A stretch of 9,667 nt of DNA, from positions 172-9,838 of the forward strand of contig DDMF01000158.1 in assembly GCA_002340515.1 (NCBI GenBank), written 5' to 3'. Made by a program: the position numbers and the translations under genes. Below, one piece after another: positions 1-6,794 of this stretch. The stretch is from Rhodobacteraceae bacterium UBA2553 (lineage in GTDB: Bacteria > Pseudomonadota > Alphaproteobacteria > Rhodobacterales > Rhodobacteraceae). The first letter of the stretch is position 1. The number at the start of each line of letters is the position of its first letter. The notes under the pieces were generated by a model that saw only the letters and a list, made by a program, of their open reading frames with translations, was not told where the DNA came from and did no database searches.

Positions 1-258
1 CACCCGATTGCGGGCGACGGCAAATATGGCGGCTCAGGTCAGGAAAACCTTGGCGACGGCTGGGGTGCGATGCTGGGCGGTGAGCTGTCCAAGAAACTGC
101 ACCTGCATGCGCGCACCATCAAATTTGAACATCCCGTGACCAAAAAAGAGATCACAATCACCGCCCCGCTGCCCGACCATATGCAACGCACCTGGGATTA
201 TATGGGCTGGCAAGAGGGTGACGTGGCCGAAGATCCGTTTGAAGATCAGGACCAATAG
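1..258 (+). CDS. RluA/RluC-family 23S rRNA pseudouridine synthase, C-terminal part (5' end outside window)
   Basis: The open frame runs in from the left edge and ends at TAG 256-258, giving the last 85 residues. Enzymes of this family isomerise specific uridines of 23S rRNA to pseudouridine in the cytoplasm. The visible part opens with HPIAGDGKYG (residues 1-10 of the fragment), matching the conserved HPI-GD-KYG segment of the RluA superfamily, followed by the typical LHLHARTIKFEHP segment (about 33-45), in which the LHA triplet is conserved. The catalytic aspartate (RLD motif) and any S4 domain would lie upstream, so they cannot be checked. The tail WDYMGW near residue 65-70 is followed by an acidic end. 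RluC is the likeliest subfamily, but RluA or RluD cannot be excluded from the C-terminus alone. The gene sits 18 nt before the HAD phosphatase, suggesting co-transcription. Confidence 0.9.
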   Translation, partial: HPIAGDGKYGGSGQENLGDGWGAMLGGELSKKLHLHARTIKFEHPVTKKEITITAPLPDHMQRTWDYMGWQEGDVAEDPFEDQDQ

Positions 259-276
259 GGCAGGGCAGAATTAGGC

Positions 277-960
277 ATGAGCGATTTGCGTTTGGTGGTG
301 TTTGATGTTGATGGCACGCTGATCGACAGTCAGGATTTTATCGTCGAGGCGATGAACCGGGCGTTTGGTGAAATGGGCGTTGCCCTGCCCACCCGCGCTG
401 AAATCCTGTCCATCGTCGGCCTGTCGCTGGGTGAGGCGATCAGCCGCTTGGTGCCGGACATGACCGCGCGCGATGTGGACCATGCCGCCCAGCAATACAA
501 AGACATGTTCATTAAACTGCGTGCCGAAAAGGGGGGCGAAGCTGCCGCGCCGATGTACCCCGGCGCGCGTCAGGCGCTAGAAGCCCTGCATGCCCGCGAC
601 GAAGTCCTGTTGGGCGTGGCCACCGGCAAAGCCAAACGCGGGCTGGATCACGCCTATCACGCGCACGATATTGGGCATTTTTTCCTGACCAGCCAGACGG
701 CGGACAATCACCCGTCAAAACCGCACCCCTCGATGCTGCACGCCACCCTGTCCGAGACAGGGGCCGAGGCGCATCAGGCGGTGATGATTGGCGACACCAG
801 TTTTGACATCGAAATGGGCGTGGCGGCCGGGTTTCACACCATCGGTGTGACATGGGGATATCACGCGTCAGACGCGTTGATTTCCGCCGGAGCTGACCAG
901 TTGGTCGATTCTTATGACGCGCTTTTACCGGCGTTGGAACAGATTTGGGGCAAGATATGA
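277..960 (+). CDS. HAD-family hydrolase (phosphoglycolate phosphatase-like, HAD-IA)
   Basis: This 227-residue cytoplasmic protein has all four HAD motifs. Motif I is FDVDGTLIDS with nucleophile D10 and acid/base D12. Motif II is VATGK with T116. Motif III has K148 in the SKPHPSM segment. Motif IV is IGDTSFD with D173 and D177 for Mg2+. The helical cap lies between motifs I and II (about residues 18-95), as in Gph/PGMB-type enzymes, and the length is normal for them. Such enzymes dephosphorylate small phosphorylated metabolites; the real substrate cannot be read from the sequence, and phosphoglycolate is only the commonest annotation. The start ATG at 277 places the DxD motif at the usual distance from the N-terminus. 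The ribosome site is weak (AGGGCAGG at about 257-264). Its TGA overlaps the ATG of the ATP12 gene (ATGA, 957-960), so translation of the two is probably coupled. Confidence 0.92.
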   Translation: MSDLRLVVFDVDGTLIDSQDFIVEAMNRAFGEMGVALPTRAEILSIVGLSLGEAISRLVPDMTARDVDHAAQQYKDMFIKLRAEKGGEAAAPMYPGARQALEALHARDEVLLGVATGKAKRGLDHAYHAHDIGHFFLTSQTADNHPSKPHPSMLHATLSETGAEAHQAVMIGDTSFDIEMGVAAGFHTIGVTWGYHASDALISAGADQLVDSYDALLPALEQIWGKI

Positions 961-1667
961 GCAACTGGGCAGCGAAAAGATTTTGGAAAGAGACCACAGT
1001 TGAGGTAACCGAGGGTGGATTTACCGTCGCCTTGGATGGCCGCCTGATCAAAACACCGGCGAAAACGCCGCTGGTGGTTCCGACCCGCGCATTGGCCGAG
1101 GCGATGGCCGCGGAATGGGACGCGCAGGTCGAAAAAGTCGACCCAAACACTATGCCGTTTACCCGGATGGCGAACTCTGCCATCGACAAGGTGATCCCGC
1201 AATTTGCCGAGGTGGCCGACATGTTGGCCGCCTATGGTGACAGCGACCATTTGTGTTACCGCGCCACGGGTCCAGAAGAGCTGATTGCACGCCAGTCTGC
1301 CCTGTGGGATCCGGTGCTGGATTGGGCCGAATCGGTCCTAAATGTGCGCCTTAGCCCGGTCGCGGGCGTGATCCACGCCCCGCAAAATCCGCAGGATCTG
1401 GCCCGTATGACCGCCCGCGTGCATGATTTTTCACATTTTCAGCTGGCGGCCTTCCACGATCTTGTGGCGATTTCCGGGTCTTTGGTGCTCGCCTTTGCGG
1501 TGTCTGAGGGGCATTTGCCGCCGGAAGAGGCGTGGAATTTGTCTCGCGTCGATGAAAAATGGCAAGAAGAGCAATGGGGCGAAGATGAGCTGGCAACCGA
1601 ACAGGCGGCGGTGAAACGCGACGCATTCATCCATGCCCATCGTTTTTTCCGACATTGCGCCGGATGA
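957..1667 (+). CDS. ATP12-family F1-ATPase assembly chaperone
   Basis: This 236-residue protein matches the ATP12 family (PF07542) along its whole length. Visible hallmarks are an N-terminal KRFWKETTVE segment, GGFTVALDGRLIKTPAK (about 21-37), EWDAQ (about 54-58), PFTRMANSAIDKV (about 67-79), DHLCYRA (about 97-103), the RQSALWDPVLDW stretch, and a C-terminal VDEKWQEEQWGED block. In mitochondria Atp12 binds the F1 alpha subunit until it is assembled; the bacterial homologues are restricted to Alphaproteobacteria and are presumed to do the same, which is inference here. An in-frame ATG at 945 would add four residues, but ATG 957 is preferred because it gives the 4-nt overlap with the HAD gene and fits the family N-terminus. 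No clear T-tailed terminator follows the stop; only a 5-bp inverted repeat spans it (1661-1672). Confidence 0.9.
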   Translation: MSNWAAKRFWKETTVEVTEGGFTVALDGRLIKTPAKTPLVVPTRALAEAMAAEWDAQVEKVDPNTMPFTRMANSAIDKVIPQFAEVADMLAAYGDSDHLCYRATGPEELIARQSALWDPVLDWAESVLNVRLSPVAGVIHAPQNPQDLARMTARVHDFSHFQLAAFHDLVAISGSLVLAFAVSEGHLPPEEAWNLSRVDEKWQEEQWGEDELATEQAAVKRDAFIHAHRFFRHCAG

Positions 1668-1767
1668 ATCCGTCACCCTGCCAGAAATTCCCGCAACCCC
1701 CACGTTAGCGTCTGACAGTTTTTGTCGCTTTCCCCTGCGTCATGTATTTATATTTTCGATGTAACCC

Positions 1768-1797
1768 TTGACGAATTCTGATGAATTTGCACAAACT
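1768..1797 (+). promoter_or_regulatory. Candidate sigma-70-type promoter of the aap operon
   Basis: TTGACG at 1768-1773 matches five of six bases of the -35 consensus. An 18-nt spacer leads to CAAACT (1792-1797), only a weak -10 (three of six matches). A good -35 with a poor -10 is common in alphaproteobacteria, but this is prediction only. The region also holds TTTG-CA-CAAA (1786-1795), a small inverted repeat. An AT-rich TATATT at 1749-1754 is an alternative -10 with no well-spaced -35. A start near 1805 would give a leader of roughly 95 nt. Confidence 0.35.
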
Positions 1798-1842
1798 CTT
1801 GGCACGCTGAGAGGGGGGAGAGCCCTTTCGCAATCTGACCCA

Positions 1843-1895
1843 CGGCCACTAGGCCGATAATAATGCCCGAAAATCGGGTGAACTCAGGAAGAGGT
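1843..1895 (+). promoter_or_regulatory. aapJ: Structured aapJ leader with two hairpins and a strong ribosome binding site
   Basis: Two perfect short hairpins lie directly before aapJ: CGGCC-ACTA-GGCCG (1843-1856) and CCCGA-AAA-TCGGG (1866-1878). They are followed by the purine-rich ribosome site AGGAAGAGGT (1886-1895), 4-6 nt before the ATG at 1900. The Shine-Dalgarno sequence is outside both stems, so the hairpins do not obviously block translation. They could stabilise the 5' end of a highly expressed mRNA, but a regulatory role is not shown. Confidence 0.45.
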
Positions 1896-1899
1896 AAAA

Positions 1900-2919
1900 A
1901 TGAAAAAAACCGTATTTCTTGGCGCATTGACTGTCGCCGGTCTTGCTGCTGGTGCTTCGGCAGCTGCGACGCTTGATGATGTCAAAGCCCGCGGTAAACT
2001 GAACTGTGGTGTAACCACCGGTCTTGTTGGCTTTGCGGCACCTGACGCAAACGGCAACTGGGAAGGTTTCGACGTTGGCGTCTGCCGCGCGGTTGCTGCT
2101 GCTGTTCTTGGCGATGCAAACGCCGTGGAATTCGTTCCAACCACCGGTAAGACACGTTTCACCGCGCTGGCATCGGGCGAAGTTGATCTTTTGGCTCGTA
2201 ACACCACTTGGACCCTGTCCCGTGACGTTGACCTGAAGTTCACATTTGTTGGTGTGAACTACTATGACGGCCAAGGCTTCATGGTAAACAAAGACATGGG
2301 CGTCAGCTCGGCGAAAGAACTGGATGGTGCAACTGTTTGTATCCAAACCGGGACCACCACCGAATTGAACCTGGCCGATTTCTTCCGTGCCAACAACATC
2401 AGCTATGAGCCGGTTCCGATCGAAACCAACGCTGAAGGTCAGCAACAGTACCTTGCTGGTGCGTGCGACACCTACACCACAGATGCGTCCGGTCTGGCCG
2501 CAACACGTGCGACCTTTGAGGATCCATCAGCGCATGTTGTTCTGCCGGAAATCATTTCGAAAGAGCCACTTGGTCCGCTTGTTCGCCACGGCGACAACGA
2601 ATGGGGCGACATTGTCCGCTGGACACTGAACGCGCTGATCTCGGCTGAAGAACTGGGTATCACATCGGCAAACATCGGTGAATTGTCGGCAGCTCCTGGC
2701 GACAACCCAGAGATCAACCGTATCCTCGGCACCGAAGGCAACCTGGGCGAAATGCTCGGTCTGGATGCTGAATGGGCCAAGCGCGCGATCATGGCTGGCG
2801 GCAACTACGGCGAAGTCTTTGCGAAGAACATCGGCGAAGAAACCCCGATTGCTCTGGCCCGTGGCCTGAACGCACAGTGGCAAGACGGCGGCCTGATCTA
2901 CTCACCGCCCTTCCGCTAA
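1900..2919 (+). CDS. aapJ: General L-amino acid ABC transporter, periplasmic substrate-binding protein AapJ
   Basis: This 339-residue family-3 solute-binding protein captures a broad range of L-amino acids in the periplasm and delivers them to AapQM. An N-terminal signal peptide is clear: MKKT, a hydrophobic core to about residue 18, and an ASA-type signal peptidase I site near 19-21. The mature protein shows the RGKLNCGV start (31-38), WEGFDVGVCRAVAAAV (54-69), the ligand-region TTGKTRF (81-87) and LLARNTTWTLSRD (97-109), then the second-lobe VCIQTGTTTE segment (146-155). Four cysteines (36, 62, 147, 189) could form disulfides. It ends in the family-typical LIYSPPFR. It is preceded by a good Shine-Dalgarno sequence and followed by a strong hairpin (2929-2960) before aapQ. 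Codon choice appears biased towards GGT/GCT/ACC-type codons compared with neighbours, fitting high expression (judged by eye). Length is normal for AapJ. Confidence 0.96.
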   Translation: MKKTVFLGALTVAGLAAGASAAATLDDVKARGKLNCGVTTGLVGFAAPDANGNWEGFDVGVCRAVAAAVLGDANAVEFVPTTGKTRFTALASGEVDLLARNTTWTLSRDVDLKFTFVGVNYYDGQGFMVNKDMGVSSAKELDGATVCIQTGTTTELNLADFFRANNISYEPVPIETNAEGQQQYLAGACDTYTTDASGLAATRATFEDPSAHVVLPEIISKEPLGPLVRHGDNEWGDIVRWTLNALISAEELGITSANIGELSAAPGDNPEINRILGTEGNLGEMLGLDAEWAKRAIMAGGNYGEVFAKNIGEETPIALARGLNAQWQDGGLIYSPPFR

Positions 2920-2928
2920 ACACATCTG

Positions 2929-2960
2929 AAAAGGGCGTGGATATTCCACGCCCTTTTCTT
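2929..2960 (+). terminator. Terminator-like hairpin between aapJ and aapQ
   Basis: A perfect 13-bp stem (AAAAGGGCGTGGA at 2929-2941 with TCCACGCCCTTTT at 2945-2957) has a 3-nt loop TAT and continues as CTTCTTT. It begins only 10 nt after the aapJ stop. The shape is that of a rho-independent terminator. Because aapQ follows on the same strand without a clear promoter of its own, partial termination or protection of the aapJ 3' end, raising AapJ over the membrane subunits, is the likely role (inference). Confidence 0.8.
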
Positions 2961-2975
2961 CTTTACGTGACCGCA

Positions 2976-3023
2976 CTCTGGCAGAGCGCGCCGAAACGGC
3001 GCAGACAAAAAAAATCGCCAGAG
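2976..3023 (+). promoter_or_regulatory. Two-tier stem-loop just upstream of the aapQ ribosome binding site
   Basis: An outer 7-bp stem, CTCTGGC (2976-2982) with GCCAGAG (3017-3023), encloses a perfect inner hairpin GCGCCG-AAA-CGGCGC (2988-3002) and an eight-A run (3007-3014). It ends 5 nt before the GGGG of the aapQ Shine-Dalgarno region (3029-3032). It could affect ribosome access or halt 3'-5' decay; no mechanism is shown by sequence alone. Confidence 0.45.
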
Positions 3024-3040
3024 GCTACGGGGATGTCCTT

Positions 3041-4303
3041 ATGACAACGACTACAGACCCTCATCAGGGCCAGTTCCGTCTGTCGATGCTTTTGTACGAC
3101 AGCCGCTACCGCTCGATGACCATTCAGATTGTCGCCCTAATCGGCTTTCTGTTGCTTCTCGGCTGGATCTTTTCAAACACCGCACAAAACCTGACCGATC
3201 TGGGTAAAGAACCCAGTTTCCGGTTCATGGGCGAACCTGCGGGGTATGATATCAACCAGCGACTTCTAGAATACTCCAACCAAGACACCCATTTGCGTGC
3301 GGCCCTGATCGGGCTGTTGAACACGCTGTTGGTGGCGGCGTTGGGCTGTATCACGGCCACCGTTCTGGGCGTGATCATTGGCGTGCTGCGCCTGTCGCCA
3401 AACTGGATCGTTTCACGCCTGTCGGCCGTTTATGTGGAAGCATTCCGCAACGTGCCGGTCTTGTTGTGGATCGTGTTCATCATGGCGATCCTGATCGAGA
3501 CGTTGCCGTCCCCAAGTGCCTTTCGAAAAGGCGAGGCGTCAATGTCGCTGTGGGACAGCGTGGCGGTCACAAACCGCGGCGTTTATATCCCAGAGCCTTT
3601 GTTCACAAACTCGCTTGGCAATCTGCATCTTTTGGGGGGCAGCAGCCTTCGGTTTGACGTGAGCCTTGATTTGATTGCTATTTTGGCGGTGCTCATCGCG
3701 GGGATCCTGACCTCTGGTCTGATCAAACGCCGTGCGGACCGCATTCAAGAGGCCACCGGCACCCGTCCGGCCACATGGTACTGGCGTCTTGGTGTTGTGG
3801 TGATCCCAACCTCGATTGTGCTTGTCCTGTTGGGTCTGCACTGGGGATATCCCGAGCTGAAGGGCTTTAACTTCCAAGGCGGCACGCATCTGCGCAACTC
3901 GCTGATTGCTCTGTGGCTGGCGCTGTCGATCTATACGGCGGCCTTTATTGCCGAGATTGTCCGCGCGGGCATTCTGGCGATTTCCAAAGGTCAGTCCGAG
4001 GCGGCTGGCGCATTGGGCCTTCGCTCAAACCGCACCATGTCTCTGGTGATCCTGCCGCAAGCCTTGCGGGTGATCATTCCACCGCTGATTTCCAACTATC
4101 TGAACCTGACCAAAAACTCGTCTCTGGCGATTGCGGTGGGCTATATGGACATCACCGGCACGTTGGGCGGCATCACCATGAACCAAACCGGGCGCGAGCT
4201 TGAAACGGTTCTTTTGTTGATGCTCGTCTACCTCGCCATCTCGCTGACAATTTCCGGCGTGATGAACTGGTACAACGAATCTGTAAAACTGAGGGAGCGC
4301 TGA
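3041..4303 (+). CDS. aapQ: General L-amino acid ABC transporter permease AapQ
   Basis: This 420-residue inner-membrane permease of the polar amino acid (HisM) family forms the translocation channel with AapM. Hydrophobic segments are visible at about 27-45, 87-117, 126-152, 208-228, 248-266, 284-308 and 387-410. A larger polar stretch (about 46-85) follows the first segment, and a second extra region (about 157-205) carries sequence typical of Aap-type permeases. The ABC-binding EAA loop is SEAAGALGLRSNRTMSLVI (about 319-337), with the invariant glycine, followed by LPQALRVIIPPL. Start ATG 3041 is preceded by GGGG at 3029-3032 with suitable spacing. An out-of-frame ATG at 3033 begins a three-codon ORF whose TGA overlaps the aapQ ATG and is probably incidental. 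The stop is separated from aapM by 1 nt, so the two permeases are likely translated together. Confidence 0.95.
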   Translation: MTTTTDPHQGQFRLSMLLYDSRYRSMTIQIVALIGFLLLLGWIFSNTAQNLTDLGKEPSFRFMGEPAGYDINQRLLEYSNQDTHLRAALIGLLNTLLVAALGCITATVLGVIIGVLRLSPNWIVSRLSAVYVEAFRNVPVLLWIVFIMAILIETLPSPSAFRKGEASMSLWDSVAVTNRGVYIPEPLFTNSLGNLHLLGGSSLRFDVSLDLIAILAVLIAGILTSGLIKRRADRIQEATGTRPATWYWRLGVVVIPTSIVLVLLGLHWGYPELKGFNFQGGTHLRNSLIALWLALSIYTAAFIAEIVRAGILAISKGQSEAAGALGLRSNRTMSLVILPQALRVIIPPLISNYLNLTKNSSLAIAVGYMDITGTLGGITMNQTGRELETVLLLMLVYLAISLTISGVMNWYNESVKLRER

Positions 4304-4304
4304 T

Positions 4305-5795
4305 ATGTCTGATATGTCTTATGTCCGCTCTGAAATGTTGCCCGAACGCACCCCACCCGCATCGTCGGTTGGGTTTGTGGGCTGGGCAAGAGCAAACCTG
4401 TTTAACGGGATCGTCAACTCGATCCTGACCATCGTGTCGCTTGTCTTGATCTTTCTTGTGTTGGCGGCACTGCTTCCCTGGCTCTTTTCACCGACCTGGA
4501 ACAGCGGTTCGCTGAATGAATGTCGTGACATTCTGAACGGTCATGAAGGGGCCTGTTGGGGCGTGATCAACGAACGTTGGGAACAGCTTCTTTATGGGTT
4601 CTATCCAAACGGGTCAGAAGCCGGCAGCATTGATCAACGCTGGCGTCCAAATCTGGCGTTCCTGTTGCTGTTCGTGGCGGTTATTCCGGTGCTCTTCAAC
4701 ATGATCTCGCGCCGGATGAATTGGGTGCTTTTGCTGGTGGCGCTGGCTTATGGTGCTTATGCCATTGGCGGCACGCTTGGCATGATCGCGGTTGTGGTCT
4801 TACTCGCGGCGGCTGTGTTTGTTGGCTACAAAGCGTTCAGTTCTGACAAAGCCACGCGGGCGGCCGAGATTGAAGCAGGGGCAAAACGCCTGCCCAATCC
4901 GCTGATCTTTACCGCAATCTTCCCCTTCTTGGTGCCCTTCCTTCTGTGGGGTGGGTCCATTTGGGTGTTTGTTGGCGCAGCCCTTGGGTTTGTGCTGGCA
5001 GGCTTGGCCTATCGCTATCTGTCAACCGTTGTTGGCAGTCTGGCCGGGATGATCATCTCGGTTCTGGTGGCGATTGTCTGGTGGTTGTTCATGATCGGAC
5101 CGTTTGCAAGCGCGATGGACGCGATCCTGCCCATCGCATTGGAACAAATCGAAAGCCGGAAATTTGGTGGCTTTATGCTGTCGATCACCATCGGGGTTGT
5201 CGCCATTGGCATCTCGCTTCCGATCGGGATTGTGCTTGCCTTGGGCCGTCAGTCGGATCTGTTGATCGTCAAGGCGCTGTCTGTTGGTTTCATCGAGTTC
5301 ATTCGCGGTGTGCCTCTGATCACGCTCTTGTTTGTGGCCTCAACGCTTCTGAACATCTTCCTGCCACCGGGCACCAACTTTGACATCATCCTTCGGGTGC
5401 TGATCATGGTGACCCTGTTTGCGGCGGCCTATATGGCCGAGGTGGTTCGCGGTGGACTGGCAGCGCTTCCAAAAGGCCAATATGAGGCCGCGGACGCGCT
5501 GGGACTTGATTACTGGAAGGCACAACGGCTGATCATCATGCCGCAAGCCCTCAAGATCTCAATCCCGGGTATCGTTTCAACCTTCATCGGCGTCTTCAAA
5601 GACACGGTGCTGGTGTCGATCATCGGCCTTCTGGACCCGCTGGGTCTGTCCAATGCCATCCGTGCGGATCAGGCGTGGAACGGTGTGGTGTGGGAGCTTT
5701 ACGGCTTCATCGCCTTCATGTTCTTCGTGTTCTGTTTTTCTATGTCCCGCTATTCGATGTATCTCGAACGTCGTCTACGCACGGGTCACAAATAA
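4305..5795 (+). CDS. aapM: General L-amino acid ABC transporter permease AapM, with enlarged membrane insert
   Basis: This 496-residue permease is the partner of AapQ. The N-terminus (SYVRSEMLPERTPPASSVG, 5-23) and the periplasmic segment containing EGACWGVINERWEQLLYGFYP (split around 81-101) match the AapM pattern. The C-terminal permease domain carries the EAA loop YEAADALGLDYWKAQRLII (about 393-411) followed by MPQALKISIPGI. From memory, rhizobial AapM is about 380-390 residues. The excess here appears to be residues about 137-265, a very hydrophobic block with perhaps five more membrane spans and a charged loop at about 178-198. The frame and base composition stay continuous through it, so it is not a frameshift artefact. 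Start ATG 4305 follows GAGGGAG (4291-4297); the in-frame ATG at 4314 has no ribosome site. The aapP Shine-Dalgarno sequence begins at its stop codon. Confidence 0.94.
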   Translation: MSDMSYVRSEMLPERTPPASSVGFVGWARANLFNGIVNSILTIVSLVLIFLVLAALLPWLFSPTWNSGSLNECRDILNGHEGACWGVINERWEQLLYGFYPNGSEAGSIDQRWRPNLAFLLLFVAVIPVLFNMISRRMNWVLLLVALAYGAYAIGGTLGMIAVVVLLAAAVFVGYKAFSSDKATRAAEIEAGAKRLPNPLIFTAIFPFLVPFLLWGGSIWVFVGAALGFVLAGLAYRYLSTVVGSLAGMIISVLVAIVWWLFMIGPFASAMDAILPIALEQIESRKFGGFMLSITIGVVAIGISLPIGIVLALGRQSDLLIVKALSVGFIEFIRGVPLITLLFVASTLLNIFLPPGTNFDIILRVLIMVTLFAAAYMAEVVRGGLAALPKGQYEAADALGLDYWKAQRLIIMPQALKISIPGIVSTFIGVFKDTVLVSIIGLLDPLGLSNAIRADQAWNGVVWELYGFIAFMFFVFCFSMSRYSMYLERRLRTGHK

Positions 5796-5806
5796 AGGAG
5801 TAGGGT

Positions 5807-6592
5807 ATGTCTTCAATTACTCTCGACCATCACGCAGACCGCTCGGCCATGAAAGTGTCAGATCAGGTTGCCATCGACATCCGTGGGATGAACAAATGGT
5901 ACGGTGCGTTTCACGTGCTGCGCGACATTGATCTGACCGTCTATGAAGGCGAACGGATTGTTATTGCGGGGCCTTCGGGCTCCGGTAAATCCACGCTCAT
6001 CCGCTGTATCAACCGGCTGGAAGAGCATCAGGAAGGGCAGATCATCGTTGACGGAACCGAGCTGACCTCGGATCTGAAAAACGTTGATAAAGTGCGTTCA
6101 GAAGTGGGCATGGTGTTTCAGCACTTTAACCTCTTCCCGCATCTGACCATCCTGGAAAACTGCACGCTGGCGCCCATCTGGGTGCGCAAGACGCCTCGTA
6201 AAGAGGCGGAAGAAGTGGCGATGCATTTCCTTGAGAAGGTGAAGATCCCAGAGCAGGCCCATAAATATCCCGGCATGCTTTCTGGTGGTCAGCAACAGCG
6301 TGTGGCGATTGCCCGTTCGCTGTGCATGATGCCGCGCATTATGCTGTTCGATGAACCCACCTCGGCGCTTGACCCCGAGATGATCAAAGAAGTGCTGGAA
6401 ACCATGGTGTCACTCGCGGAAGAAGGCATGACCATGCTCTGCGTGACCCACGAAATGGGCTTCGCCAAAGAGGTCGCCAACCGCGTGATCTTTATGGACC
6501 AAGGGCAGATTGTGGAACAGAACGAACCAGAAGAGTTCTTCAACAACCCACAGTCCGAACGCACCAAATTGTTCCTCAGCCAGATCCTCTGA
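5807..6592 (+). CDS. aapP: General L-amino acid ABC transporter ATP-binding protein AapP
   Basis: This 261-residue cytoplasmic ATPase powers AapJQM. All ABC signatures are present and intact: Walker A GPSGSGKS (55-62), Q-loop Q105 in GMVFQHFNLFPHLT, signature LSGGQQQR (158-165), Walker B IMLFDEP (178-184) with catalytic E183, D-loop SALD (186-189) and switch H215 in VTHEMG. The sequence is close to rhizobial AapP as I recall it (MNKWYG near 28, LAPIWVRK at 121-128, ERTKLFLSQIL at the end). Length is normal. Start ATG 5807 has AGGAG at 5796-5800, 6 nt upstream and touching the aapM stop, which indicates an operon. The in-frame ATG for M15 has no ribosome site. A strong terminator lies 20 nt downstream. 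Confidence 0.97.
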   Translation: MSSITLDHHADRSAMKVSDQVAIDIRGMNKWYGAFHVLRDIDLTVYEGERIVIAGPSGSGKSTLIRCINRLEEHQEGQIIVDGTELTSDLKNVDKVRSEVGMVFQHFNLFPHLTILENCTLAPIWVRKTPRKEAEEVAMHFLEKVKIPEQAHKYPGMLSGGQQQRVAIARSLCMMPRIMLFDEPTSALDPEMIKEVLETMVSLAEEGMTMLCVTHEMGFAKEVANRVIFMDQGQIVEQNEPEEFFNNPQSERTKLFLSQIL

Positions 6593-6611
6593 CCTCGCTG
6601 ACCATGACATC

Positions 6612-6650
6612 AAAACGCCCCGCAGCATGCTGCGGGGCGTTTTTTGTCTT
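6612..6650 (+). terminator. Intrinsic terminator of the aap operon
   Basis: A perfect 32-nt palindrome (6612-6643; each arm AAAACGCCCCGCAGCA or its complement) folds into a stem of about 14 bp around GCATGC, followed by six Ts (6640-6645) and GTCTTTT. It starts 20 nt after the aapP stop. Because the palindrome carries As on one side and Ts on the other, it could also act on minus-strand transcripts arriving from the right. Confidence 0.93.
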
Positions 6651-6696
6651 TTAGCACCAAGCCAAACGCGTCGGTGGCCTCGCTGCTCTCGGCTGA

Positions 6697-6734
6697 TTTT
6701 CTTGCCTTCGGCGAAGGTATTTTTGGCAAGAAAA
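6697..6734. repeat. Short inverted-repeat element, possible dispersed intergenic repeat
   Basis: TTTTCTTGCC (6697-6706) is the exact reverse complement of GGCAAGAAAA (6725-6734). Inside it is a tight competing hairpin CCTTC-GGC-GAAGG (6705-6717) followed by TATTTTT. Elements built as a CTTCGGCGAAGG-like hairpin followed by TATTTTTGG and an A-rich tail recur between genes in Rhodobacteraceae, to my recollection. Only one copy is present here, so repeat status cannot be shown from this window. A weak terminator function is another possibility. Confidence 0.4.
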
Positions 6735-6794
6735 AGTAACAGCCCATTAACCAAGATCTGACAGGTTGAATTTACGGTACAGGCGGAGGCGCCG

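Noticed and set aside
945..957. Upstream in-frame ATG for the ATP12 gene
   Set aside because: It would lie within the HAD coding end and add only four residues; ATG 957 forms the usual ATGA overlap and fits the family N-terminus.
512..1222. 236-residue minus-strand open frame
   Set aside because: It is antisense to the HAD and ATP12 genes, both of which have clear family motifs; its translation shows low-complexity serine/arginine composition and no domain.
1661..1672. Inverted repeat CGGAT-GA-ATCCG spanning the ATP12 stop codon as a terminator
   Set aside because: The stem is only 5 bp with a 2-nt loop, too tight to fold as drawn, and no T-tract follows.
1800..1816. Sigma-54-like -24 element TGGCACG upstream of aapJ
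   Set aside because: The -24 half matches well, but the -12 half (TTGC-type) is absent at the required spacing; the following bases are purine-rich GAGGG.
1849..2445. 198-residue minus-strand open frame
   Set aside because: It is antisense to aapJ and its leader, with no recognisable domain; a shadow of aapJ codon usage.
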